64,000 nt of DNA from Castellaniella sp040276065 (GCF_040276065.1 NZ_JBELOI010000009.1:62001-126000), one strand, 5' to 3'; shown: positions 17,342-26,851, counted from the first letter of the stretch. The notes: a model not told the origin generated them from the letters alone. Numbers and translations are program-made.

Positions 17342-18073
17342 CTATTGCGACTTGCGCGCCCGCAAGGCCTGGATCAGATCCGGGCGGCGTTCGGTGGTCA
17401 GGGCGACCGAGCGCTGGCGCCGCCACTCGGCGATCTGCGCATGGTGGCCCGAGAGCAGCACCTCGGGCACCGGCATCCCGTCCCAGATCTCGGGACGCGT
17501 ATAGTGCGGGCTGTCCAGCAGCCCGTCCAGGGCCGGATTGAAAGAGTCCTGCTCGGCCGACTGCGCATCATGCAACACGCCCGGCAGCAGGCGCAGCACG
17601 CTGTCCATGACGACCATCGCCGCCAGCTCGCCGCCGGACAGCACATAATCGCCCAGCGACAATTCCTCGGTCACATGCCGGTCGATGAAGCGCTGGTCCA
17701 CGCCCTCATAGCGGCCGCAGATCAGAATGGCACCCGAGGATCTGGCCCATTGCGCGGCAAGCTGCTGATCATGGCGCCGGCCCGCCGGCGACAACAGGAC
17801 CACTGGCACCCGATCCGGATCCTCGCCGGATGCGGCATGGCGCGCCGCGCGCGCCGCCGCCACCGCGCGCGACAGGGGTTCGGCCATCATGACCATGCCC
17901 GGCCCGCCGCCATAGGGACGGTCATCCACCGTGCGATGGACGTCCTCGGTGAAATCGCGCGGGTTCCACAAGCCCAGTGTCCAGATCCCGCGCGCATGGG
18001 CGCGCCCGCTCACGCCCTGGTCACGCAGGGCCGAGAACATCTCGGGAAACAAGGTCAACAGATCGAATCGCAT
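17342..18073 (-). CDS. trmD: tRNA (guanine-N1)-methyltransferase TrmD
   Basis: Methylates G37 of tRNAs to prevent frameshifting. At 243 residues it is the normal family length, with the N-terminal MRFDLLTLFPEMF, the knotted SAM-binding loops (CGRYEGVDQRFIDRHV, EELSLGDYVLSGGE) and the C-terminal domain. It is the third gene of rpsP-rimM-trmD. The usual fourth gene, rplS, is not downstream: a convergent glutathione transferase gene follows instead. Confidence 0.97.
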   Translation of the reverse strand: MRFDLLTLFPEMFSALRDQGVSGRAHARGIWTLGLWNPRDFTEDVHRTVDDRPYGGGPGMVMMAEPLSRAVAAARAARHAASGEDPDRVPVVLLSPAGRRHDQQLAAQWARSSGAILICGRYEGVDQRFIDRHVTEELSLGDYVLSGGELAAMVVMDSVLRLLPGVLHDAQSAEQDSFNPALDGLLDSPHYTRPEIWDGMPVPEVLLSGHHAQIAEWRRQRSVALTTERRPDLIQALRARKSQ

Positions 18074-18111
18074 GTTCGTGCCCCGTGAGTGTGGACAGGC
18101 CCCGGCCGCGC

Positions 18112-18744
18112 TCAGAAATCGTCGGGCCAGTCGCTGTCCATGCGCCGCGCCGCCAGATCCACGCGATGCACATGGGCTTGGACGAAAGGCACGAACGTAT
18201 GCACCGCCCGCCCGCGCGCGTCCAGAGCCGGCTGGAAACCGCCCTGCCCCTCCAGGGTGCCACGCGCGACCCGCAACACGGCGTGCGCACCGTTGTCGAG
18301 CACCTCATCGACACGGCCGAGGAAACAGGGCATCCCCCCGGACTCCCCATAGAAGTCGCAGCCGATCAGGTCCACCCAATAATATTCGTCCGCGCCGGTC
18401 TCGGGAAACGCGGCGCGCGAAGCCCACACCGTGCAGCCCTGCAGGCCCTCGGCGGCATCCCGATCGGCGATACCCTCGAGCTGGGCGACGACGAAGCGTC
18501 CGCCGTGCAGGCGGCTGGCCCGTACGCCGATGGCGCGCGCCAATGACGAGACGCCCGTATCCAATCCGGAATCGGGCGTCTTGAACCACCAGGACGGCGC
18601 ACGCAACAGGGCCTGCGCATCAGTAGAATATGGCTGGACCTTGAGCCAGCCGCGCACGCCGTGGGGCCCGACCACCCGACCGACCTCGACCAGATCGTCG
18701 GGGGCGGATTCGGTGCCGGAGGCGCGGCCGGCCATGGCGCGCAC
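18112..18744 (-). CDS. rimM: 16S rRNA processing/ribosome maturation factor RimM
   Basis: Assists maturation of the 30S head by binding S19. The 210-residue protein starts with the RimM beta-barrel (DLVEVGRVVGPHGVRGWLKV) and ends with the PRC-barrel (YYWVDLIGCDFY ... GRVDEVLDNGAHAVLRV ... ). An alternative ATG nine bases downstream would give MAGRASG. It lies 6 bases after rpsP and 38 bases before trmD, the conserved order. Confidence 0.95.
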   Translation of the reverse strand: MRAMAGRASGTESAPDDLVEVGRVVGPHGVRGWLKVQPYSTDAQALLRAPSWWFKTPDSGLDTGVSSLARAIGVRASRLHGGRFVVAQLEGIADRDAAEGLQGCTVWASRAAFPETGADEYYWVDLIGCDFYGESGGMPCFLGRVDEVLDNGAHAVLRVARGTLEGQGGFQPALDARGRAVHTFVPFVQAHVHRVDLAARRMDSDWPDDF

Positions 18745-18750
18745 CGCCGT

Positions 18751-19005
18751 TTAGGCGGCGGCCTTGGCCGAGTATTCCTTGACCAGGCGGGAAACCGTGG
18801 GCGAGAGCTGCGCGCCGTTTTCCGTCCAGTGCTGGATGCGATCGAGCGCGATGCGCAGGCCTTCCTGGCCTTCACCCGCGACGGGGTTGTAGAAACCCAC
18901 GCGTTCGATGAAACGGCCATCGCGGCGATTGCGCGAATCGGCGGCAACGACATTGTAGAAGGGACGCTTCTTCGAGCCGCCGCGGGCCAGACGAATCACA
19001 ACCAT
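18751..19005 (-). CDS. rpsP: 30S ribosomal protein S16
   Basis: Structural protein of the small subunit, 84 residues. Starting at the ATG at 19005 gives the canonical MVVIRLARGGSKKRPFYNVV and RNRRDGRFIERVGFYNP motifs; an in-frame start 45 bases upstream would add a non-homologous leader. First gene of the rpsP-rimM-trmD operon, with its promoter in the AT-rich stretch 19006-19050. Confidence 0.97.
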   Translation of the reverse strand: MVVIRLARGGSKKRPFYNVVAADSRNRRDGRFIERVGFYNPVAGEGQEGLRIALDRIQHWTENGAQLSPTVSRLVKEYSAKAAA

Positions 19006-19138
19006 TGACAATCCTTTGAAAATACTGTGAAAAACGTGAAATTCTAACACTTTTGAGTGCCAGACCGCAATCCTGGCGCGCCATGGCGAGGCGCGCGTCC
19101 AAAAAACAACAAGCCGCCGCGCCCCTGGGCCACGGCCC

Positions 19139-19390
19139 TCAGCGCCGGCGCAAAAAATGCGCGGTCACGCCGTCGGGCCTGGCCTCCTGGGCCAGCAGCG
19201 CATTGCCCGTCTGGCGGCAGAACGCCTGGAAATCGCGCGCGGCATGGGCATCAGTGGTGAGCACGGCCAAAACCCGCCCACTCTCGATCCGCGCCAGGGC
19301 TTTCTTGGTGCGCAGGATGGGCAGGGGGCAGTCCAGCCCCGTCGCATCGATCTCGAGATCGGCCAAGGGACGGTCGGATGGCAACGTCAT
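19139..19390 (-). CDS. TusA-family sulfur carrier protein
   Basis: An 83-residue TusA-like protein that carries sulfur as a persulfide. LEIDATGLDCPLPILRTKKA contains the family CPxP motif with the acceptor Cys at residue 21, followed by the two-layer sandwich (VLAVLTTDAHAARDFQAFCRQ). It begins two bases after the alaS stop, so it is co-transcribed with alaS. In the cell it could serve tRNA thiolation or general sulfur trafficking. Confidence 0.9.
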   Translation of the reverse strand: MTLPSDRPLADLEIDATGLDCPLPILRTKKALARIESGRVLAVLTTDAHAARDFQAFCRQTGNALLAQEARPDGVTAHFLRRR

Positions 19391-19392
19391 GA

Positions 19393-22014
19393 TCAAGCCC
19401 CCAGGCGCGCCTGCACCCAGGCCTGCACCCCCGCGATGGCGCCGTCCAGCGCCGCGACATCCGAGCCGCCACCCATGGCCATGTCGGGACGTCCGCCGCC
19501 CTTGCCGCCTACCTGCGCAGCCACGGAACCCACCAGGTCGCCCGCCTTGATTCGCGCCGTTAGGGCCGGGCTGACACCGGCGACCAGGCTGATCCGGTCG
19601 TCCGACACCGCCGCAAGCAGGATGACGGCATCGTCCAGCCTGGCCTTGAGCTGGTCCACCATGCCGCGCAAGGCCTTGGGGTCCACCCCAGAGAGCCGCG
19701 TCGCCAACAGGCGCACGCCGGCCAGTTCGACCGCCTGGCCCGCGAGGTCGTTGCCCGCGGCCGCGGCCAGTTTGTCCTGCAGGCGCTCGAGGTCGCGCTC
19801 GAGGTGGCGCGCCTGCTGCTGCAAGGCCTGGATGCGCTCGGGGATGTCGGCGGCCTGCGTCTTGAGCAGGCCCGCGGCCTGGTCCAGCATGCCCTGGGCC
19901 TGCTGGACCCACTCGAGCGCCCCGCGCCCGGTCACCGCCTCGACGCGGCGGATGCCGGCGGCCACACCGCCCTCGGAGACAATCTTGAACAGTCCGATGT
20001 CGCCCGTGCGCGCGACGTGGGTGCCGCCGCACAGCTCGCGCGAGAAGCCGATGTCCAGCACGCGCACCACATCCCCGTATTTTTCGCCGAACAACGCCAC
20101 CGCGCCGCCCTCGACCGCCTGGTCGTAGGACATGAGCTGCGTGCACACGGCCTCGTTGTTCAGCACCTCGCCATTGACGATGCGCTCGACCTCGCCGAGC
20201 TGCGCCGCGCTCATGGGCGCATCATGGGCGAAGTCAAAACGGGTCTTGTCGCCATCGACCAGGGAACCACGCTGCTGCACGTGTTCACCCAGCACCTGAC
20301 GCAGCGCCTTGTGCATCAAATGGGTGGCCGAATGGTTGCGCATGGTGTCGCGCCGGCGTGCCTGATCGACATGCGCCTCGACCGCGTCGCCCACCGCCAG
20401 CGTGCCCTCGAGCAAGGCGCCGTGGTGCCCGAAAACGTCGCTCTGGATCTTTTGAGTGTCGGCCACCTGAAAACGCGCCCCCGCGCCCGCGAGCAGACCA
20501 GTGTCGCCCACCTGACCGCCCGATTCGGCATAGAAGGGCGTGGCATCGAGCACCACGACCGCGTCCTGACCCTGGGCGATCGATTGGACCTGAGCGCCGT
20601 CCACGTACAGTGCGGTCACGGTGGCCCGCCCGTCCAAATGCTCATAGCCGTCAAAGCGCGTGGCCACACCCTCGTAGCTGAGATCAGCCGCCACCTTGAA
20701 CTTGCCGGCGGCGCGCGCCTGCTCGCGCTGGTGCGCCATCGCCCGCTCGAAGCCGTCCAGGTCCACCTCGACCCGGCGCTCGCGGCAAATGTCGGCGGTC
20801 AGGTCCACCGGGAAGCCATAGGTGTCGTAGAGGGTAAACAGCGTCTGCCCGTCCAGAGCCTGGCCATCGGGCAGCTCGCCCAGCGCGGCCTCGAGGATGC
20901 GCATGCCGTTCTCGAGGGTTTCGCTGAAGCGCTCCTCTTCTTGGCGCAGGACCTGTTCGACGCGGGCCTGCTGGACCGCGAGCTCGGGATACGCCTGGCC
21001 CATCTGTTCGACCAGATCGGCGACCAGTCGGTGGAAGAACACCCCGCTCTGCCCGAGCTTGTGGCCGTGCCGCAAGGCCCGGCGGATGATCCGGCGCAGC
21101 ACGTAGCCGCGCCCCTCGTTGCCCGGAATCACGCCGTCGACGATTAGAAAGCTGCAAGCGCGAATGTGGTCGGCGATGACCTTGAGCGAATTGTTCTCCA
21201 GGTCGGAGGTGCCGGTCTCGCGCGCCGCGGCGCGGATCAGGGCCTGGAACAGATCGATCTCGTAGTTGGAGTGCACGTGCTGCAGAACGGCCGCGATGCG
21301 CTCGAGGCCCATGCCGGTATCCACACAGGGCCTGGGCAGCGGATGCATGACGCCCTGGGTGTCGCGCTCGAATTGCATGAACACGAGATTCCAGATCTCG
21401 ATGTAGCGGTCGCCGTCCTCCTCGGGCGATCCCGGAGGCCCGCCCCAGATCTCGGGACCGTGATCGTAGAATATCTCGGAGCACGGGCCGCAGGGGCCAG
21501 TGTCGGCCATTTGCCAGAAGTTGTCCGAGGCATAGCGTGCGCCCTTGTTGTCGCCGATGCGGATGATGCGCTCGGCGGGCACGCCGATGTCCTCGGCCCA
21601 AATGCTGTGGGCCTCGTCGTCCTCGTGGTAGATGGTGACCCAGAGTTTTTCCCGGGGCAGCCCATAGACCTCGGTCAGCAGGGTCCAGGCATAGCGGATC
21701 GCGTCGCGCTTGAAATAATCCCCAAAACTGAAATTGCCCAGCATCTCGAAGAACGTGTGGTGACGGGCCGTGTAGCCCACGTTCTCGAGGTCGTTGTGCT
21801 TGCCGCCGGCGCGTACGCAGCGCTGCGCGGTCGTGGCCCGATGATACGGCCGCGTGTCCTTGCCGGTGAACACGTCTTTGAATTGCACCATCCCCGAATT
21901 GGTAAACAGCAGCGTCGGGTCGTTGGCCGGCACGAGCGGCGACGACGGCACGATCTGATGCCCCTTGGATTCGAAGAAGGACAGGAACTTTTGACGTATC
22001 TCGGTGGTTTTCAT
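19393..22014 (-). CDS. alaS: Alanine--tRNA ligase
   Basis: Charges tRNA-Ala and edits mischarged Ser/Gly. The 873-residue protein is full length: class II catalytic core (KTTEIRQKFLSFFESKGH, FTNSGMVQFKDVF, GKHNDLENVGYTARHHTFFE), the tRNA-recognition helices, the editing domain with zinc-binding HSATHLMHKAL and CGGTHVARTGDIG, and the C-terminal Gly-rich C-Ala domain (GGKGGGRPDMAMGGG). The 205-base gap 22015-22219 contains its promoter but no other gene. Confidence 0.98.
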   Translation of the reverse strand: MKTTEIRQKFLSFFESKGHQIVPSSPLVPANDPTLLFTNSGMVQFKDVFTGKDTRPYHRATTAQRCVRAGGKHNDLENVGYTARHHTFFEMLGNFSFGDYFKRDAIRYAWTLLTEVYGLPREKLWVTIYHEDDEAHSIWAEDIGVPAERIIRIGDNKGARYASDNFWQMADTGPCGPCSEIFYDHGPEIWGGPPGSPEEDGDRYIEIWNLVFMQFERDTQGVMHPLPRPCVDTGMGLERIAAVLQHVHSNYEIDLFQALIRAAARETGTSDLENNSLKVIADHIRACSFLIVDGVIPGNEGRGYVLRRIIRRALRHGHKLGQSGVFFHRLVADLVEQMGQAYPELAVQQARVEQVLRQEEERFSETLENGMRILEAALGELPDGQALDGQTLFTLYDTYGFPVDLTADICRERRVEVDLDGFERAMAHQREQARAAGKFKVAADLSYEGVATRFDGYEHLDGRATVTALYVDGAQVQSIAQGQDAVVVLDATPFYAESGGQVGDTGLLAGAGARFQVADTQKIQSDVFGHHGALLEGTLAVGDAVEAHVDQARRRDTMRNHSATHLMHKALRQVLGEHVQQRGSLVDGDKTRFDFAHDAPMSAAQLGEVERIVNGEVLNNEAVCTQLMSYDQAVEGGAVALFGEKYGDVVRVLDIGFSRELCGGTHVARTGDIGLFKIVSEGGVAAGIRRVEAVTGRGALEWVQQAQGMLDQAAGLLKTQAADIPERIQALQQQARHLERDLERLQDKLAAAAGNDLAGQAVELAGVRLLATRLSGVDPKALRGMVDQLKARLDDAVILLAAVSDDRISLVAGVSPALTARIKAGDLVGSVAAQVGGKGGGRPDMAMGGGSDVAALDGAIAGVQAWVQARLGA

Positions 22015-22219
22015 TCGCTATGCCGCGTGGGATGGTCCAAACACATCCCCTGGGCCCGCCGCGCGCCCGGGCAGGGCGCGACGAGTCGGGTGGACTTGTT
22101 CAGGCCATCCCTTGGGGAAAGTAACCAGGAATTATAGCGTCTAAGCGCCTCCAGCCAGGAAAACCGGCAAGCACCGGAATCCGGCCCGTCGCCCGCCGGC
22201 ACGCCCCTGGAAGCCGCGC

Positions 22220-23158
22220 TCAGGCGCCTTGCCAGGGATGGTGCGTGACCCAATGGCGGGCGATGTCGGCGCGCGTGGCGATCCATACGCGGTCATGTCG
22301 CTGGATATGGTCCAGGAACCGCTGCAATCCCGCAAAGCGTCCCGGACGCCCGATCAGGCGGCAGTGCAGGCCGACGGACATCATCTTGGGTGCGGTCTCG
22401 CCCTCGGCGTACAGAACATCAAAGGCGTCCCTCAGGTAGTGATAGAAATGATCGGCGGTGTTGAAGCCTTGCGGCGAACCAAAGCGCATGTCGTTCGTAT
22501 CCAGGGTATAGGGCACGATGAGCTGCGGGCGGGCGCCGCCATCGGAGAGCTCCACCTCGGCCCAGAACGGCAGGTCGTCGCCATAATAATCGGCGTCGTA
22601 GAGGAACTTGCCCTCCTCGGCGACGATGCGCAGGGTATTGGGGCTGTCGCGCCCGGTATACCAGCCATCGGGGTGGCGGCCAATCAGGCGGGTGACCACC
22701 TCGACACAGCGCCGGAAGTGCTCGCGCTCGACCTCCTCGGGCACGGACTGATAGTGGATCCAGCGGTAGCCGTGGCAGGCGACCTCGTGGCCCAGCTCGA
22801 CAAAGGCGCGCGCCACCTCGGGATGACGTTCGAGCGCCATGCCCACCGCGAAGACCGTCAGCGGCAGGCCGCGGCGTTCGAATTCACGCAGAATGCGCCA
22901 GACCCCGGCGCGCGACCCATACTCGTAAATCGACTCCATCGACAAATGACGCTCGGGATAGGAAGCCGCGCCGATGATTTCGGATAGAAACTGCTCGGAT
23001 CCCGAATCGCCGTGCAGCACGCAATTCTCGCCGCCCTCCTCGTAGTTCAGGACGAACTGCACCGCGACGCGAGCCTGCCCAGGCCAGGCGGCATGCGGCG
23101 GATTGCGGCCGTAGCCGACCAGGTCGCGCGGATAGGACTTGCGGGTGCTGCTGGACAT
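22220..23158 (-). CDS. puuE: Allantoinase of the polysaccharide-deacetylase family (PuuE)
   Basis: Hydrolyses allantoin to allantoate in purine breakdown. The ATG at 23158 is chosen (312 residues, MSSSTRKSYPRDLVGYGRNP is the typical start); the open frame upstream is not homologous. NodB-like features include the metal site in NYEEGGE, EVACHGYRWIHY with its metal-binding His, and TGRDSPNTLRIVAEEG. The gene lies 19 bases after the FCD-type regulator on the same strand and opposite uraH-puuD, which fixes the pathway. Confidence 0.93.
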   Translation of the reverse strand: MSSSTRKSYPRDLVGYGRNPPHAAWPGQARVAVQFVLNYEEGGENCVLHGDSGSEQFLSEIIGAASYPERHLSMESIYEYGSRAGVWRILREFERRGLPLTVFAVGMALERHPEVARAFVELGHEVACHGYRWIHYQSVPEEVEREHFRRCVEVVTRLIGRHPDGWYTGRDSPNTLRIVAEEGKFLYDADYYGDDLPFWAEVELSDGGARPQLIVPYTLDTNDMRFGSPQGFNTADHFYHYLRDAFDVLYAEGETAPKMMSVGLHCRLIGRPGRFAGLQRFLDHIQRHDRVWIATRADIARHWVTHHPWQGA

Positions 23159-23177
23159 GAAAGGGGTCTCCTGGTGA

Positions 23178-23936
23178 TCAGAGCTTGACGCTGAATGCGG
23201 CCCACGGATCGTGCGGACGGTCGGCCGCCTCGCCCATGCGCTGCTCGCAATCCTGCAGATGATGGCGCATCGCCTCGCGTGCGCCTTGGACATCGCCCCT
23301 CGCGATGCGATCGAGTACCTCCCGGTGTTCGACGTACGAGCAGGCGCTGTCGTTGGGCGTATCGTGCAAAGCGATGATCAGCGTCGTGCGCGCGCAAAGC
23401 CCATGCAACATGTCGGTCAAGACCTCGTTGTCGGCCAGGCGCGCCAGTTCGACGTGAAAGGCATTGGACAGGCGGATCCAACTGATGCGGTCGCCATCCT
23501 CGAACGCCTGCTGCTCGCGCGCGACCATGTCGTAGAGCGGGCGCAGCGCCTCGGCGACGTCGGCGCGCGCAGCCAGCGCATCGAGCACGATGCACTCCAG
23601 CGCCTGCCGCATGGCGAACACGTCGCGGGTTTCCTTGGGTGTCGCCTGCCAGACATAGGCACCGCGATTCGGCTCGATCACCACGATCTTGTCGTGTGCG
23701 AGCTGCGACAGCGCCGTGCGCGCCGTGGCGCGCGAGCAGGAGAAGACCGAGCACAGCGTGGCCTCGGTCAGTTTCGCGCCCGGCAGCAGCCGGCGATCCA
23801 TTGCGGCATCGAAGATCTCGCCGTACACGCGATCCACCTCCGAGCGCGCACCGCCCGCACCCTGGGGCGTGCGCAGTGAGGACGCACTGGGCGCCTTGAG
23901 GTCGCTCGCCGTCTTTTTGGGTTTCAAGCGAAGCAT
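23178..23936 (-). CDS. GntR-family (FCD domain) regulator of the urate-degradation cluster
   Basis: 252 residues: a GntR winged helix (ILPGAKLTEATLCSVFSCSR-type element, ATARTALSQLAHDKIVVIEPNRGAYVW) followed by an all-helical FCD effector domain (about 110-240) with His/Asp residues that bind metal and a carboxylate ligand in relatives. It is divergent from uraH-puuD and upstream of puuE, so it probably controls both in response to a purine-degradation intermediate. Two matching sites in the divergent gap are candidate operators. Confidence 0.88.
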   Translation of the reverse strand: MLRLKPKKTASDLKAPSASSLRTPQGAGGARSEVDRVYGEIFDAAMDRRLLPGAKLTEATLCSVFSCSRATARTALSQLAHDKIVVIEPNRGAYVWQATPKETRDVFAMRQALECIVLDALAARADVAEALRPLYDMVAREQQAFEDGDRISWIRLSNAFHVELARLADNEVLTDMLHGLCARTTLIIALHDTPNDSACSYVEHREVLDRIARGDVQGAREAMRHHLQDCEQRMGEAADRPHDPWAAFSVKL

Positions 23937-23957
23937 GGGAATTTTGTATGATCAGAT

Positions 23958-24011
23958 TTGTTGACAATTATTGTGGACCAGACGAAAATCGTCAACACAA
24001 ATTGTTTACAA
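23958..24011. promoter_or_regulatory. Two TTGTNNACAA boxes, likely operators of the GntR/FCD regulator
   Basis: TTGTTGACAA at 23958-23967 and TTGTTTACAA at 24002-24011 both fit TTGTNNACAA, 44 bp apart (four helical turns) in the 203-base divergent gap between the regulator and uraH. A related GTCAAC/ACAAAT stretch lies between them. Short A/T-rich palindromes centred on GT-N-AC are usual for FCD regulators. The remaining gap up to 24139 holds the uraH promoter and no gene. Confidence 0.55.
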
Positions 24012-24139
24012 CAATCCAACTATCCTGCCCCGGAGTCATCCACAGGCACCAGCCACAGACTCCGCGAACCGTCGCCGCAGGCGGCGGGCCGGCCATACCG
24101 GGGGCCTTCCTGGCAGGATGCTGACCGGAGACAAATCCC

Positions 24140-24493
24140 ATGGGAAAACTATCCACCCATGTACTGGACACCTTCCACGGTGTGCCAGCCCAGGGCGTCG
24201 CCCTTGAACTCTATCGCCTCGATGGCGGAACACGCACTCTGCTCAAGCAAACGGTCACGAATTCCGACGGCCGCTGCGACGAGTCCCTGCTCGGCGGCGC
24301 CGAGCTGCAACGCGGCACCTACGAGCTGATTTTTCATGCCGGGGATTATTTCGCCGGCCGCGGCGTCCAGTTGCCCACGCCGCGGTTCGTCGACCAGGTG
24401 ATCCTGCGCTTCGGCGTGGCCAACCCGGACGAAAACTACCACGTCCCCCTGGTTGTGACCCCCTGGACTTGGTCCACCTACCGCGGCAGTTGA
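24140..24493 (+). CDS. uraH: 5-hydroxyisourate hydrolase
   Basis: Transthyretin-like enzyme that opens 5-hydroxyisourate to OHCU in urate degradation. The 117-residue protein has the N-terminal LSTHVLDTFHGVPA (catalytic His), the central Arg region and the diagnostic C-terminal YRGS. The family length is 110-120. It starts an operon with puuD, 48 bases downstream. Confidence 0.96.
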   Translation: MGKLSTHVLDTFHGVPAQGVALELYRLDGGTRTLLKQTVTNSDGRCDESLLGGAELQRGTYELIFHAGDYFAGRGVQLPTPRFVDQVILRFGVANPDENYHVPLVVTPWTWSTYRGS

Positions 24494-24541
24494 GCGGCCC
24501 GCGCGCCACCCCGGAACCCATCGAAAAATCAGAGGCAAACC

Positions 24542-25753
24542 ATGGAAGGATTCCTTCTGGAATACGGTAATCTCCTGCTGCGCTGGCTGCACGTCATCGC
24601 GGCCATTGCGTGGATCGGCGAATCGATCTACTTCGTCATGCTGGACTGCAGCCTGCACCCCCCCAGGAGCGAACAGGCCAAGAAACAAGGCGTGTTCGGC
24701 GAGATGTGGGCCGTGCACGGCGGCGGTTTCTACCACAGCCAGAAATACGTGACCACCCCGCCCGAACTGCCCGACGACCTGCACTGGGCGTTCTGGAAGG
24801 CCTATACCACCTGGCTGTCGGGCTTCGCGCTGTTCTCATGGATGTACCTGTCCAAGCCGGCCTTCTACCTGGTCAACACCGCCAGTCCCTGGGCCTGGGC
24901 GGCCGGGATGAGCGGCACCGCAGCCAGCCTCCTGGCCGTGGCCTTCCTGGTCGTCGGATACATCGTCTACTCGCGCATGTGCCGCCTCATCAGCCCGACC
25001 GTGAACCGAGACGGCCTGCTGAGCCTCGCCGTGGGCGTGATGATGGCGTTCGTCGCCTGGTTGACCATCCAGATATTCCCCGGACGGGCCGCCTTTCTCA
25101 TCACCGGCGCGCTGATGGCGACCTGCATGTCGGCCAATGTGTTCTTCTGGATCATCCCCGGCCAACGCCGCATGGTGAACGCCCTCAAGGCTGGCCAGGC
25201 GCCCGATCCGCTGGACGGCAAGCTCGGCAAGCAGCGCTCGGTGCACAACACCTACTTCACGCTGCCCGTCGTGTTCCTGATGCTCAGCAACCACTACTCG
25301 TTCACCTACACGAGCGAGTATGCCTGGATCATCATGAGCCTGTTCATCTTTGCGGGCGCCGTGATCCGCCAGTATTTCGTGCTGCGCCACACGGGCAGGA
25401 ACGATCTGCGCTTTCCGGCCGCCGGCATCGTCATGCTGGCCCTCATTGGCTGGCTCGCCGCGCCCTCGGGCGCCCCGGCCAAAGCCGGCGGCGGCGAGCA
25501 GGCCGCCGTGACGCTCGAGCAGGTGCAGGGCATCGTCGCCGCACGCTGTACGGAATGCCACTCGGCCAAGCCGACTTTCGCGGGCTTTCCGGCCGCGCCG
25601 GCCGGCGTCATGCTGGATACCGCCGACGAGATCCTGCTGCACGCGCAGCAGATCCAGACCGTGGTCGCCAGCAAGTACATGCCACTGGCCAACCTGACCC
25701 AGATGAGCGACGAAGAGCGCGCCGTCATCGCCGCCTGGAGCGGCACCAAGTAA
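24542..25753 (+). CDS. puuD: Membrane urate hydroxylase PuuD with C-terminal cytochrome c domain
   Basis: Converts urate to 5-hydroxyisourate. 403 residues: an N-terminal integral-membrane part with about eight helices (DUF989-type; LRWLHVIAAIAWIGESIYFV, IFPGRAAFLITGALMATCMSANVFFW) and a C-terminal cytochrome c domain with the heme-binding CTECH at about residue 337. The fusion implies electrons pass directly to the respiratory chain. Functionally linked with uraH and puuE. Confidence 0.94.
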   Translation: MEGFLLEYGNLLLRWLHVIAAIAWIGESIYFVMLDCSLHPPRSEQAKKQGVFGEMWAVHGGGFYHSQKYVTTPPELPDDLHWAFWKAYTTWLSGFALFSWMYLSKPAFYLVNTASPWAWAAGMSGTAASLLAVAFLVVGYIVYSRMCRLISPTVNRDGLLSLAVGVMMAFVAWLTIQIFPGRAAFLITGALMATCMSANVFFWIIPGQRRMVNALKAGQAPDPLDGKLGKQRSVHNTYFTLPVVFLMLSNHYSFTYTSEYAWIIMSLFIFAGAVIRQYFVLRHTGRNDLRFPAAGIVMLALIGWLAAPSGAPAKAGGGEQAAVTLEQVQGIVAARCTECHSAKPTFAGFPAAPAGVMLDTADEILLHAQQIQTVVASKYMPLANLTQMSDEERAVIAAWSGTK

Positions 25754-25762
25754 GGCCGGCAC

Positions 25763-26851
25763 TCAGCGCATCGCCACGCAGATGAAGCCAGTCGTCCGCC
25801 CCTCGGCGGACGTCATCGAACCCGCATCGGAGACCATCACCGGCGTGTAGTTGAACGGGCACGAGCAATCGCCGGTGAGCGGGTTGCCCCGATAGGCCCC
25901 CGTACTATCGGCGCAACCCTGGCGGCTGTGCGAGAGGAAGCCGCCACCGCCCGCCCGACCGGCCGAACGCCAGCGGCCCTGCCGGCACAGCAGAATGCCG
26001 TCATGGCCGCCTTCGGTGGTCAAGGCGCCCTCCTCGGCGCACCCGCTGTGCTCGGTGCCGGAGCGCTCCAGCACCAGGGAATCCCGCGCCCACAGCGACG
26101 CGCCGCCGCGAATGTCGCCAACAACCGTGGCATCGCCCTGGAACTCGGGGTCGCGCGCATCGCGCACCCGCAGGTAGGGACTCAGGTCCACATCGCCGCC
26201 CGAGGGCACGGCGCCCTCGTCATCGACCACCAGGGCAACAATGCCCGCCGGCCAGTCCTCGGGCGCTGGCAGGCGCCGGCCAGCGCCCGACAAAACCCGA
26301 GACGCGCCGGGCCAGGCCACCATGCCCCGCCCCTGGGCGGCCATCAGCCACTGCGCCACCAAGCCCTCGTCCACCGCGCGTCCATCACGGCCCAGCAGCG
26401 GCTGGCGCGTGTGGACCAGGGCCGCAAGGCGGCAAGCGGCTCCCGGACACGCCCCCGAACGGAGGACCCGCAACCCCACCCCATGCCCCAAGGGGCCTGC
26501 ATCCGCCCACCCCGGCGGCACCAAGCCCGCGGCGCGCATCTCGTCCCAGCCAGGCGCCGACCAATCCCCGAATCCCTCGTGCGCCAGCGCATCCGTGCCA
26601 TCGGCCCGCCCGATCGCCAGCCCGTGAAGTCGGAGGTAGGACTGCGCGGCGCTCTGCGCCGCCGTCATCCACACGGCCAGCGACTGGGCCTGGAGGTCGC
26701 GCACGCGCTGCGCCCAGGCCTGCGCCGCCCAGACCGACACCAGGGCGAGCAGCAGGCCGACCACCGCCAGCTCGAGCATGAGGAATCCGCGCTGCGCCGC
26801 CGGCGCGCGGTGCCTAGCCGCGGTCCCCACCTCGAACCCCGGCGCGCTCAT
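25763..26851 (-). CDS. pilV: PilV-like minor prepilin / pilus tip protein
   Basis: A 362-residue protein with a type IV prepilin leader (AAQRGFLMLELAVVGLLLAL): cleavage after Gly, the next residue being Phe, then Glu at mature +5 and a hydrophobic helix. The long C-terminal part is Gly-rich with several Cys pairs (GCADSTG..., GDCSCPFNYTP), as in PilV proteins of R64-type thin pili. The ATG at 26851 overlaps the pilS stop (ATGA). No shufflon repeats or recombinase gene follow, so a single fixed tip variant is expected. Last gene of the pil operon. Confidence 0.8.
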   Translation of the reverse strand: MSAPGFEVGTAARHRAPAAQRGFLMLELAVVGLLLALVSVWAAQAWAQRVRDLQAQSLAVWMTAAQSAAQSYLRLHGLAIGRADGTDALAHEGFGDWSAPGWDEMRAAGLVPPGWADAGPLGHGVGLRVLRSGACPGAACRLAALVHTRQPLLGRDGRAVDEGLVAQWLMAAQGRGMVAWPGASRVLSGAGRRLPAPEDWPAGIVALVVDDEGAVPSGGDVDLSPYLRVRDARDPEFQGDATVVGDIRGGASLWARDSLVLERSGTEHSGCAEEGALTTEGGHDGILLCRQGRWRSAGRAGGGGFLSHSRQGCADSTGAYRGNPLTGDCSCPFNYTPVMVSDAGSMTSAEGRTTGFICVAMR

